From the NCBI GenBank assembly GCA_020284085.1, contig JACEVL010000808.1, positions 62,001 to 126,000 of the forward strand: a DNA stretch of 64,000 bases, given 5' to 3'. Under the pieces are notes generated by a model. That model worked only from the letters and a program-made list of their open reading frames with translations, had not been told where the DNA came from and did no database searches. Made by a program: the position numbers and the translations under genes. Of the stretch, positions 32,030 through 43,475 are shown piece by piece (the stretch's first letter is position 1; every line of letters starts with the position of its first letter). The DNA comes from Aporrectodea caliginosa (taxonomy: Eukaryota; Annelida; Clitellata; Crassiclitellata; Lumbricidae).

Positions 32030-32955
32030 CAGATTCAAATCTGGAGCACTTTCTTTCATAAGGATCGCCAAACAGAGACATGTCCTGACATTCAGCAGTT
32101 GAAGTGCAGCTCACATATCAGCCTCAGTCAGCAAATCCTCTCTGAATTTTAAGCTTTAATACCGGGTATTTTAAACACACCCTAAACCCTTAAGTAACAA
32201 TTATGAGGAGCAAGTGACCTAGTGTTGTGGCTTGTTATACATAGACACACCCCAAGACTAGAACAATGCCGTTGCTAGGATTGCCTCCTCTCTCTGGCAA
32301 CCGGACTTGGACCTCCGTTGGATATCTCTGGAAACCCCTCTGACTTGACGCAGCACACATGAATAAGCAGGTGTCCTGCACTTAGCTTTCAAGTGGTCCT
32401 TTTGAAATTTGGAGTTATGATTACTAGACAAGCAGGTAGGAGCTTAGAAAGGCTAAATTTAGGCACGAGCTAAACTCAGGCAAGGGTTTAATTCTTGATA
32501 TACAGCAATGAACATATGCACAACAGCATAACTTTCCACTATAATACTGGCATTCCAGTAAGAGGTTATCCACTACGGAAGACGGAAGTCTGCAAATACA
32601 ATTGGGATTATTCAAATGCAGTCAAGAGAAGGGTTTATGTCCAATGCAATAGTCCTGATCCAAATTTTGTAGTTCTTTCAGTAGTCTGCATCTCAGACAC
32701 TAACTTCAGTCCAACAGAGTGCATGTCTCTACTGTGTTGGATCATCATTATTGGACTTTGCTGGAAGTAGCCTAAGATCAGGCAGTTATATACACTTGCA
32801 CATCACTGGCTACTAAGCAGTGGTGGCACCAGCTACACAATTTCAGCAGGTCGCATCAGGGTCATGGGAGTTATTCAGCAGGTTGAAGAAATTAATGTTT
32901 GAATATGACACACCAAGCAACGGCGGCAAAGAATACTTAAGCATTTCAATTTCAG
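32030..32955. other. Intergenic, no gene seen
   Basis: A 91-codon + frame at 32495-32770 has no recognisable motif and no splice or promoter context. Treated as chance. Confidence 0.5.
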
Positions 32956-32964
32956 AGTTAACAA

Positions 32965-33304
32965 CAGGGATGGCGAACCTATATATGGCATGCGTGCCCA
33001 AAGCGGCACGTGTTCACATTTTTTGGGCGCGGGGAATTTGGAGCATCCCCCAAAATTTGAAACTTAGACATATCACAAAATCACAGTAGGAATCCACATT
33101 TTCTTTAATGACGGACTTCATTGTAACACCATTCTAAAACCATTTTTGAAATAAGGTCTTTTAATTCATTTTAAAGCTTTTTCAATTAAAACCTACATGA
33201 GAAAAACAATTAGGCTATATGCTGCAAAATTCCAAGGGGCAGTATTTCTTAAAATGTTTTAGCAGTATTTTGGCATGCATTTTAGAAAAGGTTCACCATC
33301 CCTG
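32965..33304. mobile_element. hAT MITE, 340 bp
   Basis: The ends are CAGGGATGGCGAACCT and inverted AGGTTCACCATCCCTG. Flanking 8-mers GTTAACAA and GTTTACAA differ at one base, consistent with an older insertion. Confidence 0.82.
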
Positions 33305-33732
33305 GTTTACAACATAGACTTCTATTGACATACTAGATAAAACATAGAAGTTGTTTAGATATAATAATTGCACCAGTGATCTTATGGAACAGATGCTGAA
33401 TTTTACACAGCAGGAGGTAGTAAGTAGGCAGGTCACAAGGCAGGTCACGAGTAAAATAGACAGGTCAAATGACCTATCGCAACCCATGGTACTACCGCCA
33501 CTGCTATCAAGCTTCAATAGTCGAATGCATACTGGAGGGGTCCCTATATAATCATATATGTACTGTATACATACAGCCTAGTCCCTTGGCTTGACAAGGG
33601 ACAAGTATCAAACTACCCCACCCAGAAGCACACTGATGTACAACAGCCTTGCAGTGTAGACGTCCACAAAGGGGAATAGTAATGCCAATAATGAATGAAA
33701 CGGTCAAGGGAGGAAGGGTCCAAAGTTGGTCA

Positions 33733-33738
33733 TTTTAT
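33733..33738 (-). terminator. UFM1 polyadenylation signal candidate
   Basis: TTTATT on the + strand, AATAAA on the UFM1 strand, about 410 bases after the UFM1 stop codon. The bases between are AT-rich and without ORFs, as expected of a 3' UTR. Confidence 0.45.
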
Positions 33739-34147
33739 TATTAACAAAATACATGTACTGAATAAACCTATACATAAAAAACCCAGACATCAAATGAAAT
33801 CCGAATGATAAAAAAAACACAGAATGAAATAATCATCTTAAGAATGCATCCTGCTTATTTTAAGAGCACATACATTTACAGATGACAACAGACTGTCAAA
33901 TTATTATACATTTTCGAGTTAAGGATATGCTTCCAAGATGCCAGTTTAAACCAGTTTACAGTATGTCAATTTTGTTACCTATAACCAAGCCATTTGGAGC
34001 AGAACATCATAGAATTATGTTAAATAAACTCCCTAACCAAACTTGAAAATTAGGTTTTGTTAAAAAAAGCAAGAACATAGGATATTTTAATTTTGAAAGT
34101 ACTTTAAGTAAGTCGAGATTAGCACGAGTTCCAAGTACACATAATTT

Positions 34148-34215
34148 CTATAAGCATCCTACTCGGTCACGTGGTATTAGTCGAAGTTCTGACCCATGCT
34201 TCAAGAAAATGTTAC
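34148..34215 (-). CDS. UFM1: UFM1 exon 5 (last)
   Basis: Acceptor CTTTTCCAG, then the rest of a Gly codon and [21 protein letters not shown] followed by TAG. It carries the C-terminal conjugation Gly and a two-residue propeptide. Confidence 0.95.
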
Positions 34216-37200
34216 CTGGAAAAGAAAAAGCAGTTTTCTAATCCTTTGATGGAAAATGAAAACACAAATCAAGTGCTAAACACAGAAACTGAGCAAGTGA
34301 AAACTAATAGAAGGACAAATAATTCTTATTCAAAAACTGTTAACACCTTGAACCTCCTCTTAACATGGCACCCTGCATCATACAATAATTGATTGCAGCA
34401 TTGTGACTTGAAACTTGTCTTGAAGTGGACATGAGAAATGATGTAGTATTTGAACATTTTAAGTTTTAACATCCATCTTAAACACATCTCTCGTCTGAAG
34501 CCTTGCTTCACATAAAATAAGCCATTGCGACAGTTAGAGATGGCAACAAATGGCACTTGGAATTTTGGCAAGGTATGTTCATAATTTAGCCCCAAACACA
34601 CAAAAAATGAGACAAAGTCAGAAATTCAAACATGTGTAAATTCAAAGCAGGAGGAATAACTTAGGTTTATTATTCAATAAATATTCATTAATTCAAAACT
34701 AAGATCAATTTGAAAAAACTCATATGCAATACATCATAATGGAAATGCAACCAATAAAGAAGCTTGCAACAAGTTAACAAACAGCAGAATCAGGAACTCA
34801 ATGGCTGAGATCTACATCAGGATAGAAGATGTCACTGGGTGATTAAAAAAGACAAACAATACTTATGGAAGACAAGTGTACCTGCACTCTGGGAAGGATT
34901 GATTCCAATTCCATCATTTGTTATAATTGCACTCGTCTCAGCCGGAACTTTGAACTGAAGAAGTAACAGAAATGAATTTAGAATAAAATGCAATATAACT
35001 GATAAAATGATTAAAACAATACTAAACAGAACAAGTAAACTGCTGAAATTCCTTAAACCAGTGGTTTACAACCATTTTCAAAGCAAGACACCCATACTAA
35101 TGGCCGTGGCAGCATCAATGGCACATGGCCTTATTTCATTTATTTTTCGTCCAGTTAGTTCTTTATTTTAACTATTAGCGCAATGTATAAGCAACGTTCC
35201 TTTAGTATGCAAGCTAAAGTGCTGCAACTCTTTCTCCACTACTTTCAGTTTAAAAAAATATAGCTACATGCTTATGCCAGTAGTGATAAGCAGTAGTTTT
35301 TAAATTTTAACATAGTCATTATCTGTAACACTCAAAAAACCTTAAAATTGCACAAATATATTCTGGTTCTGCAAGTCTGCCATCTAGTCATGGCACCCTT
35401 GAATGCCAGGTTCAGTGTTTTTAACCCGTGGGAAGCTGCATCATTCAGGTTTGGGAAGCACTGCCTTAAACAGTAGGCTGAAGCAGTAGTGAAGCACCAA
35501 ATTTATAAAAGAATATACAAGCTATTGTCTGTGGGTTTACATTTCTTTTAAATTTACAAATCTCCAAGAAGTAAGGTTACCTCTTCTGCAGCAAACTTGA
35601 GTACAGCTGTAAATGGTGTCTGTTCAGGAACTTTCAGACTAAAATATTGTAAAAATGACTACTAAGAAAATAGTACCATGTGTTCATGCAGATCAGAAAA
35701 CATTAAAAACCATTTTGCTAATTCAGTGCCAAAGAGTAAGTTAATGATAGCTTCATTAAATGATTAACAACTCACACTGTATCACTAATAATCAAATCCA
35801 CTATTTGCAATAAACGTTTTACTATAATCTATTGTACAAACTTCTATAGCACCATTATTGTAATACACAAGGAAGCATCAGTGATGGGGTGGGAAGATGA
35901 TTGAATGGAAACACACTGGCACGAAGATCAGAAGGACGTGGGTTCGATACCTGCTAGCGCCATGAGGTTCACTCAGTCTTCAACTCCCTAAGAGCGACTG
36001 TAAAATGAGTAGTAGGAGATATGGGCGCCTTGCAGGCTGTCATAAAGTTAACTTCGACACCTATTAAACTTGTTATCATCTGTCACTACTATATCATGTA
36101 ATCTTACTGCATACTTGTTGGTTTGAATTAATAAAACAAATTATTATTATTAATAATTATTATTACATCCAAGGAAAAATTCTTTGGATGAAATTATACC
36201 AAACTCATGGCATCACAGAAACTACAATAAATCCATACAGGGAACAAACCACTGTATTGCCAATAAAATAATTTGGCAGCCTAATACAACATTCATTTTG
36301 ACCAACTGAAAGCATTTGCAATTCTCAAAATTTTGCAATGAATTTATATTTTACAATATCTTTGCTTATAAACTTAGACAGTGAATGAAAAATCCTAAAA
36401 TGAAAGCTTACACTTTGTATGGTAGCTTCGGATCTGAAGCGAGAGTTATCTTAAACGAGACTTTCGACCTGTTCAAAAGAAAACCGCATTATAAATAACC
36501 AAATGATTCATCACAGATTCAGTCACCAGCTTCAATAGTCCTAAACTCTGTAAGGCAAATGCAGATAACCATCACTTTCCAGGAACTTTTGTTATGCTTT
36601 GTCAACAGAAATACAAACGTCCACATGGCCATTTATGCTGTCTTTCCTTCAGCATAGATTGGACTGCTGTTATAACATATGCAAAACTGCTCTCTTGACA
36701 TACTTTGGCTCGTGAAGGAGGCGGCTCCACTACTGGCGCCTTTCATCGCTCGGATGTTCAATCAGTCCTTGATCGGCCGTTTCCCGTCCAAATGGAAACG
36801 CAATTGTAGCCACTCCTTAAGAAAGCTGGAACCAGGAATCTATCACCCGCGAACTTCAACCGGTCTCAAGCCTAACGTTTGTATCTAAAGTACTTGAGCG
36901 TATTGCCAAATCAGCTGACTGAGTATCTGTCTGAATCTCGCTTTCTGCCTCGGTTTCATCTGCCTAGAGGCGTGGCCATTCCACCGAGATTAAAGTGTTC
37001 TCAGATGTTGTCAACGCCTTTCAGCCAACTGGCGCTCCTGTCACTACTTGATATGTCAGGCATTCGACACCGTAAAACATCTTGATACAGCGACTCGCAC
37101 AGTTTGGAATCAAGGACAGAGCGCTCAGTTGGCTTGAATCCTACATTAAAGGGCGCACACAATCTGTCCATTTCACAGGAAACGCCACCTAGGCTGGTCA

Positions 37201-40200
37201 CCTGTGGTGTTCCACAGGGATCAGTGCTCGGTCCTCTTCTCTTTGTGCTATATACGGCCGATGTCGAGAGAATCATAGAAGTTCATGGCCTTCTCCACCA
37301 CTGCTATGCGGACGATACACAGCTTTATTTCTTCTGCGAACCATCACAAACCACCGAGCTGAAACAGAGAGTACTGCTGTGTATCGAGCGCATATCAGAG
37401 TGGATGACATCCAACCGGCTCAAACTCAATCCAGCAAAAACTGAGTTTTTATGGTGCACCACCCTCAGGCGTCGCCATCTACTTGACGGCAGCATCTTCG
37501 CCCTTGGCATGGTGCAGAAGTTCGCCCAACTGACACCATCCGCAACCTTGGAGTCCACTTTGACAGCTGTATGACCATGACGGCCCATGTGAGTCAACTC
37601 GTTCGAGGTTGCTTCTACCAACTGCGTCGAATTAAAACCATCCGCAGATTCATTCCAACCTTCGCCGTCATCTTGGTCAACAGCTTCATTGTCTCCAAGG
37701 TTGACTACTGCAACAGCATACTGGCGGGTCTGCCGACTTGTCAGCTAGAGCGGATACAGTCGGTACTCAACTCTGCTGCACGTCTCATATATGGCAACGG
37801 ACACCATCTGATCATGTCACCGATCTACTGCGAGATAATCTGCACTGGCTGCGTGTCCCTCAGCGGATTACGTACAAGCTTTGTTTAAAAACCTACAAAG
37901 CAAGGAATAACATGATGCCAGACTACATTTCAGACTTCTGCATTAAGGTAGCAGACAACCGGCTACGATCATCCTCACAAAATCTTTTACAAGTACCACG
38001 ATCTTCTACGAGGTTTGGTGACTGTTCCTTCTCTGTTTCAGGTCCAACTGCATGGAACAGTCTTCCCAAACTCTGGAGACATTTAAAGCCCAGCTCAAGA
38101 CTTATCTTTTTAAACAATCATATGACTATTAACTTTGAACTCATGTACAAAAGCCCTTTCCTTCGGCCTCGGCTGAGCTATGGCGCTATACAAATCGTCT
38201 TATATTATTATTATATTATATGCTGTTGATTGCTCATATGTGTTCTACCACTGTCTGAGTTGTAGAACTTACGATCCCAAGTGCAGTCTATCCCGAAACT
38301 AGCCTACATACAGTATTACAAAAAGAATTCTTAGTCTGGCATACTAGATATATTTGCAGAATGCCTTTCAGAGGTTATTAAAAGGTGCCAAAACTCTGTT
38401 TCCCTCACAGAAAGGAATAGAAACAATTAGTTTCAATAAAAGATACAATTCTTTCACAGGACTTTCTTATTTCCACGGGGCGGTCACGCTGAGAGCGCCT
38501 CTGAGTAGCTAGTACTTTAAGAGGTGCTCTACAAATTCTCAGATACAATACGATACAATTCATTAGGCCAAAAAAAATATAGGTGTGTTTCCGGTAACAG
38601 TGGTTTTAAAATCTGGGTAGGTAGGTAGGAAAAAAATTTTATTTTGTAAAATAATTTTATGCAATGCTGCATCGTTGCATAATAATAAACGAATATATCG
38701 TCATCATATTTCACCTTGCTGAGGCCAAAAAATATTTGTATGCAATGGAAAGCAATGTTATCAATGTTGCAAAGGTTAAATTCACGTGTAAATAAAGAAA
38801 AAAAAAGTTTTAATTAAAAAAAAAAAATTTTGTTAAATAATTTTTTCCCCAAAAAATTTTTTTCACAAAATTTTCCCAGTCGGGCCTAAAAAAGTGACTC
38901 GGTCGGGTTACCGGAAACACAACATTATTTTGTTTTGGCCTTATCTATGTGCAGGAAGGTAATACACTCATCATATTATGCTATAAAATTCTATTTTCCT
39001 CACAAAAACCAAAAATAAATAAGTACACAGAGAGACACAACATCAGAAAAAGTAATGACTACAAACTTCAATGTACTTTTCAAGGTACCTACATTATTAT
39101 GCACACTATAAAACAGTATTAAAACACCATAATTATTTTTACTACCTGGCACTTAACGTTACTACAACAAATGTATAGTAAAATCCTGCTGAATTTCTGC
39201 ATATATAACAACAATAAGGCCACCTTAGATTGCAATATAAAACCGAGCCCCACAGACTATCGAAAGTTATTCAATAAAAAAGAAGTAATATTTAATTAAC
39301 ACTTTAATGATGAGCTGTGCATTGGTTTCTCATTTTTAGTACACTCTCGTTGTTAAAGTGTTAAAGCAATCATTCTGACTACATTGCAAAACTACATAAA
39401 AAATATAGCATAACTTCAGATTACTTTCTTTTCCTTAGGAAATCTTAGAAAACAGCATTTTTATGCAATGTGGTGTAAATAAACCCAACTATATAGATCC
39501 TAACACTTATATAGGTAAACACTTAAAATTAATTTGGGATGTGAAAACAATATGGGACAATGGTGTGAATAATTTGAGATGTTAAAACAACAAATTACCA
39601 AATTTTTAATATTACTTACATATGTTTTGTTTGATAACTGCACATGGTTCCATTTGCTCTAGCTCTCTGGAGTGGTCATATTGCTTAAACTAACATGGAT
39701 TTAACCATTTGATTAATCAACCTGGCAGTAAGTATTTAATCATACTATTTGTGCACTATGTACTGAATGGTAGAGGAGACAGATGAAAACACAACCTAAG
39801 CCTCAGATATATATATAATTAGTTTCGCCCTTCAAAAGAAATCAGAAATAGTTCCAGCTTAAACCACAGTCAGCCAGCGTTTGGTAATATAGCTGCTCAG
39901 ACGGTGTGTACCTGAATCCATAAAGTTGTGAAAATGCAGAATTGACCGAATTACAGAAAACAATTTTTCTATCAAGCTTATTATTCTGAGAACTAGCATG
40001 GACTAGTTGACCAATATCCTGAATAGTATATTCGAAAAAATCTAACAAAAATCAGATATGCAGACATAATTTTGTTTTAACTTAGAAAATAGATATCGGG
40101 GATCTGGCAGAAATTCTGTTTTGGGGATTTGGGAATTCACTATGCCACATAATGTACTTATGCAATCTATCATTTTAACGTCCAAAATTATACCCCAGTA

Positions 40201-42624
40201 TAGTATATGTTTTCCACGTCCTGATACAGGCTTACATCAGCCAGACTCTGCCCTGGACTAATGTAAACTTTTACCCAAATGACAAATACAGATGTACACC
40301 TACGCTTTGAGTGTACCGGTAGTTTTATAACGCGTCAAAATGACAACATCACATGAGAAATTATCTAAACTGTAATCTTTATCGCAACAAACCTTCCGGT
40401 AGTGGTATAATGATTGGTTGTGACATGCAGACAGTAGTGATGGGAGAAACAAGCCCATTAGTGTGTAACATAGCATAAAACAACAGCATATTTGATAACA
40501 ATTTGTTGCCTTATTGTCGCTCTAACATCGACTTGACTAATGCAACTCACTTCTTATGGGCGTCTTTCTCCCCTTCAATCAGTCTTAAATGCTTCAGCTA
40601 GGCCAGTGTTTCTTTGCTCGACCGAACCCCTGGGGTTCGGTGAGCCAGTGCCAGGGGTTCGGCAGAGGTCCTCTAGGTCTTATAGGCATTCAGGGTCTGA
40701 GTGAAAATCATTTGCTATTTTATTTTTATTTTTTCGACTTTTATTTAATGAAATAGTTAACTGTTAGTAGTTCATGTATTAATATTGTATCACATTTTGG
40801 TACAATTTTTTATTTCCTTTTGTTCCCATTAGTTAAAAATTATTGTTCAAACTTGAGGGGTTCGGTGAGTGGTCTCTCTTGGGGTTCGGCTCCCTTGAAA
40901 AGGTTAAGAACCTTGAGCTAGGCTCATAGCCCAACTCCCTCGCTTTTCGCGTATCTCTACATTATATGCTTGATGTCTTGCACTGGCTTCATATCACTGT
41001 GCGCATCCATTATAAGATCCTCTTTCTAGTCTCAAAGGCGCAGCTGAGCAGTGCCCCAAAGTATCTTTCTGACTATATGAGAAAGCCGTTATCTGCGACC
41101 TCATCTCGTTCTTTGCGCTCTGCTGATTGGCTAGATCTTTTGTTCCTAGGACTAGGACTGCCTTGGCTCAAAGCTGGGCATTTGCTGTGGTTGGTCCCTC
41201 TACTTGGAATGACCTTCCCCTCATTAAGGGCTAAACTAATTACTAGTTTTTCCTCTTTGGTCTCTCGTTCTTTAAAGACGTTTCTTTTCCCCGGGGTTTT
41301 CGTGCTGAGAGCGCTTCTGAATAGTTATTCTGAGAGAGGCGCTATATAAACCTTTAGATACAATACAATACAATAACATTGGCTTCTCGTTTTATGATAC
41401 GATCTTGTTTAGCATTCATTCATAACTTTTGTTCAATCGCAATGTACCTGATAGCGGTGTGACTATCAGTTTTGTTACCAATAAACGAATATAATAATAA
41501 TAATAATTAGAGGAGCATGCTCCTCTAAAGGTTGAGTTTCTGCCATTACTGACGTTCATTTATTCCTGTTTCGGCAAACACTTAGTATCGTGGTGCGTGA
41601 GGTTATAGGGCGTGGGGCGGTATTTTTTGGCATGCTCCGCGGAAGGTACGATGTTTTCTAAAGACGACACAAACCCTAACCCTGACCCTAACCGACCCTC
41701 ACGACGCGTAACCTGACCCTAACCGACTCTCACGACGCCTAAAATTACGGGAGCAAAATACATGCACCACGATACTAAATGCTTGCCCCTGTTTCTACCA
41801 ATTCATTTGGCTGTTTATGCTATTTTACACACTATTATAATCTGGCGTTAAAACTTTTCACAGGTTAGAGTTGAAATCAATCTGTCAAGTAAAACTATAC
41901 GCACTGGCTACGGAATGCTATTTTACACACTATTATAATCTGGCGTTAAAACTTTTCACAGGTTAGAGTTGAAATCAATCTGTCAAGTAAAACTATATAG
42001 TATGTATGCCCATAGATTATTTGCGGATGTATGAGCACTTGTAGCCAGTGCCAAAACTATAAGATATCTACTATGTAGAGCGCTTGTTACTAGCGCCCCG
42101 GAGATTTCTACTCAGAGTTTCCCAACTACAGCGCGGACACTGAATCGGAGTTTCACGCCGAAGCGCATGAGCAATTGCGAGTGGAGGACTTGCCCAGGGT
42201 CCCTACGCGGCGGCTTGAGGTGGATTCGAACCCGCAACCCTCGGTCTGCAAGGCACCGAACATACCCCTACACCACCGCGCCCCGTTATATGGCGTGGTG
42301 GAATAATTTTGGACGCTAAAACGATAGATTATCTTTTTATGGTGATTGGCCACAGAGGACCCCAAAGTAAAGATTATCCATCGTTTAATTTCTAGCCCCT
42401 GTAAATCTGGCGGTTCCTGTTGAGTTAGATTATCGAAAGCCTTGGGACGTGAATGGGAATATTCCATCAAATACACGCTACAGCTGGCATGAGACCAATA
42501 TGGACGCTATTTCTAAGACGATTTCAGTAACATCAAGATCATTTCAGGGCTTCCTAAAAATGTCTTTAACGTATAGATAGTAATAATTATAGTGAAACTG
42601 AATAAACTACAAAATAACTCACAT
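34148..42624 (-). CDS. UFM1: UFM1, ubiquitin-fold modifier 1 (complete)
   Basis: Small ubiquitin-like protein that is attached to lysines by UBA5, UFC1 and UFL1 (ufmylation, notably of ribosomes at the ER). Exons on the - strand in gene order: 5' exon ending at 42623 (bases AT of the start codon), 36412-36468, 35581-35638, 34882-34954 and 34148-34215. They join in frame to 85 residues, the same length as human UFM1, with [35 protein letters not shown] and [17 protein letters not shown]. The Gly exposed by UFSP proteases is residue 83; the residues after it are Cys-Leu instead of the usual Ser-Cys. Identity rests on near-complete similarity to the known protein. The large first intron (36469-42622) holds most of the transposons. 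Confidence 0.96.
34882..34954 (-). CDS. UFM1: UFM1 exon 4
   Basis: Acceptor TTCTTCAG, then [20 protein letters not shown] and SQSA, ending with one base of a Gly codon before GTACAC. It is the most conserved block of the family. Confidence 0.95.
35059..35463. mobile_element. hAT MITE in UFM1 intron
   Basis: Direct repeat CCTTAAAC at 35051-35058 and 35464-35471. The ends are CAGTGGTTTACAACC and inverted GGTTTGGGAAGCACTG. It lies in the intron between UFM1 exons 4 and 3. Confidence 0.85.
35581..35638 (-). CDS. UFM1: UFM1 exon 3
   Basis: Acceptor ATTTTAG; one base completes a Val codon, then [19 protein letters not shown] and the donor GTAACC. The phase matches its neighbours. Confidence 0.94.
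35876..36085 (+). mobile_element. tRNA-derived SINE, copy 1
   Basis: It has a B box GGGTTCGATACC about 60 bases into the unit and a weak A box. Its 3' body (TAAAATGAGTAGTAGGA, then GGGCGCCTTGCAGGCTG) recurs inverted at 54880-55055. It lies in the intron between UFM1 exons 3 and 2. Confidence 0.65.
36412..36468 (-). CDS. UFM1: UFM1 exon 2
   Basis: Acceptor TTGAACAG, then a single G followed by [18 protein letters not shown] and two bases of a Val codon before GTAAGC. The leading G must complete ATG with AT from the upstream exon, because residue 2 of UFM1 is Ser. Confidence 0.94.
36680..38215 (+). mobile_element. 5'-truncated jockey/CR1-like LINE in UFM1 intron 1
   Basis: Broken + frames show, in order: [37 protein letters not shown]...FDTV-like, [33 protein letters not shown] (intact Y-A-D-D), [55 protein letters not shown] and [15 protein letters not shown]. 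It ends with GGCGCTATACAAATCG. It is inserted antisense to UFM1. Several frameshifts make it inactive, but the landmarks are well kept, so it is among the younger LINE copies here. Confidence 0.9.
38470..38560 (+). mobile_element. LINE 3' end with (AATAC)n tail
   Basis: CTGAGAGCGCCTCTGAGTAG, AGAGGTGCTCTACAAATTC, then ATACAATACGATACAAT. The terminal signature only. It abuts the MITE at 38566. Confidence 0.6.
38566..38940. mobile_element. PIF/Harbinger-like MITE
   Basis: Inverted ends of about 35 bases beginning GGCCAAAA and containing GTGTTTCCGGTAAC. Both sides are flanked by TTA (38563-38565 and 38941-38943), the target duplication typical of PIF/Harbinger. The interior is rich in A/T runs. 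Confidence 0.75.
38960..40590. other. UFM1 intron 1, no feature seen
   Basis: AT-rich intronic DNA with no recognisable exon, repeat or element on either strand. Confidence 0.55.
40604..40915. mobile_element. hAT MITE with GGTTCGG sub-terminal repeats
   Basis: Direct repeat AGCTAGGC at 40596-40603 and 40916-40923. The ends CAGTGTTTCTTTGCT and inverted AGGTTAAGAACCTTG match imperfectly. GGGGTTCGG recurs near both ends. Confidence 0.8.
40957..41380 (+). mobile_element. LINE reverse transcriptase C-terminus with (AATAC)n tail
   Basis: The frame 40966-41349 reads [48 protein letters not shown] and [11 protein letters not shown]. It then ends GAGAGGCGCTATATAAAC and ATACAATACAATACAA. It is the best guide to the family that produced the other tailed ends. 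Confidence 0.8.
41510..41527. repeat. Perfect hairpin
   Basis: AGAGGAGCATGCTCCTCT is a self-complementary 18-mer next to an (ATA)n run. Confidence 0.8.
41573..41787. mobile_element. Small TIR element (MITE), 215 bp
   Basis: Direct repeat CCTGTTTC at 41565-41572 and 41788-41795. Inverted ends of about 28 bases start GGCAAACACTTAGTATCG / GGCAAGCATTTAGTATCG. The interior has ACCCTAACCGACCCTCACGA-like repeats that resemble, but are not, telomeric DNA. Confidence 0.82.
41817..41997 (+). repeat. Perfect 83-bp direct duplication
   Basis: 41817-41899 and 41915-41997 read identically base for base, offset 98 bases. No divergence implies a recent event or gene conversion. Confidence 0.9.
42130..42300 (-). 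mobile_element. tRNA-derived SINE
   Basis: On the - strand there is an excellent A box, TGGTGTAGGGG, and a B box, GGTTCGAATCC, 43 bases apart in a tRNA-like head. The anticodon stem does not pair, so it is not a functional tRNA. It lies in UFM1 intron 1, near the promoter. Confidence 0.75.
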
Positions 42625-42700
42625 TTGTACGATTTTTCAGCGAAAATAAACAAAGTCAACAGATGCCGTAATTCAATCGCCTCAATGTTACAGTAAGACC
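42623..42700 (-). CDS. UFM1: UFM1 5' exon: leader and first two bases of ATG
   Basis: On the - strand this stretch ends ...GTACAAAT followed by GTGAGT, a strong donor. The final AT plus the G at the start of exon 2 makes the initiator codon. The 5' boundary is a guess; no TATA box is obvious upstream. No other AT/GT donor upstream of exon 2 looked as good, but this exon is inferred from phase and donor strength only. Confidence 0.6.
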
Positions 42701-42974
42701 ACAGATAATATATTCAACAAATGATTAGCGTGTCATTGACGTCACTGATTCGAAACAGATGCTCGTCAGTTAGAGATCAAACATCATTGTAATGTAGCCT
42801 AATCCTGCATTTTAGCGTAGCCTATTTTGTTCTTGTTTCCTCTGGTGAAAAGTAGGCCCTAATGGCGTATTTAATCGTTTCAATGATTTTAATGATAACT
42901 GTCATCAGTCCATCTTCTATTTGCGCATGTAGGCCTATCTCATCAATCCGACTTTTAGTTTCGATCAGGATCGG

Positions 42975-43150
42975 ATAACTATTTTCATCAATCCAACTTC
43001 CATTTCAGCGCAAAACATTCCTTTCATCAATCCAACTTCCATTTTAAACCAAACATTCATTTCAACAATCCAGCTTCTATTTACACAAAGAATTCTTTTC
43101 ATCAATCAAAATTCTATTTGCAATTATTTTCATCAATTCAGCTTCTATAG
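42975..43150 (+). repeat. Minisatellite, CATCAATCCAACTTC family, locus 1
   Basis: About five units of 30-37 bases with the core TTTCATCAATCCAACTTCTA. The same core in reverse orientation forms the array at 62560-62860. Confidence 0.85.
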
Positions 43151-43189
43151 TGTCCAGGGCAAGATATAGTAGCCTAGGCCTAGCTTAGC

Positions 43190-43475
43190 CAAGCGTAAAC
43201 CTGGCGCCCCACCCTCAAAGATCAACTTAACCAAACACGACCAAATTTGTTATCTCGAATAAATTTAAGGCCTTGCCTTTTAAAGAAAATAGAACCGCTT
43301 CTATCAACATTTCGCTGTTGAAGGGAGACAGGGATGTTCGGGCAAGTTCCACGAGGAATTCAGGATTCAACTTCCGTCGAGTTCGATTTCCCACCTAAAG
43401 CCATGGGTGTTCCATCGTCCTAATCAACACGCCAATACAGGGTTTATGAAGCAGGCGTGCGCTTCTGCGGGGCTT
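43190..43475. repeat. Dispersed repeat, copy 1 of 3
   Basis: The first part (CAAGCGTAAACCTGGCGCC, CTCAAAGATCAACTTA) matches 47870-47990 and 49740-49830. The second part (GCTGTTGAAGGGA, GTTTATGAAGCAGGCGTG) matches 48320-48475. Its class is not recognised. Confidence 0.65.

Noticed and set aside
31851..32114. Tyr/Ile-rich small proteins read from both strands
   Set aside because: They are translations of the (TATG/TA)n microsatellite.
41678..41740. Interstitial telomere repeat (CCCTAA)n
   Set aside because: Only a few CCTAACCC/CCTGACCC words mixed with CCGACCCTCACGACG; they lie inside a MITE with target duplications.
42225..42295. Functional tRNA-Cys gene on the - strand
   Set aside because: A and B boxes are good and GCA sits in the anticodon position, but the anticodon stem does not pair and the unit has a non-tRNA tail. 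Called a SINE instead.
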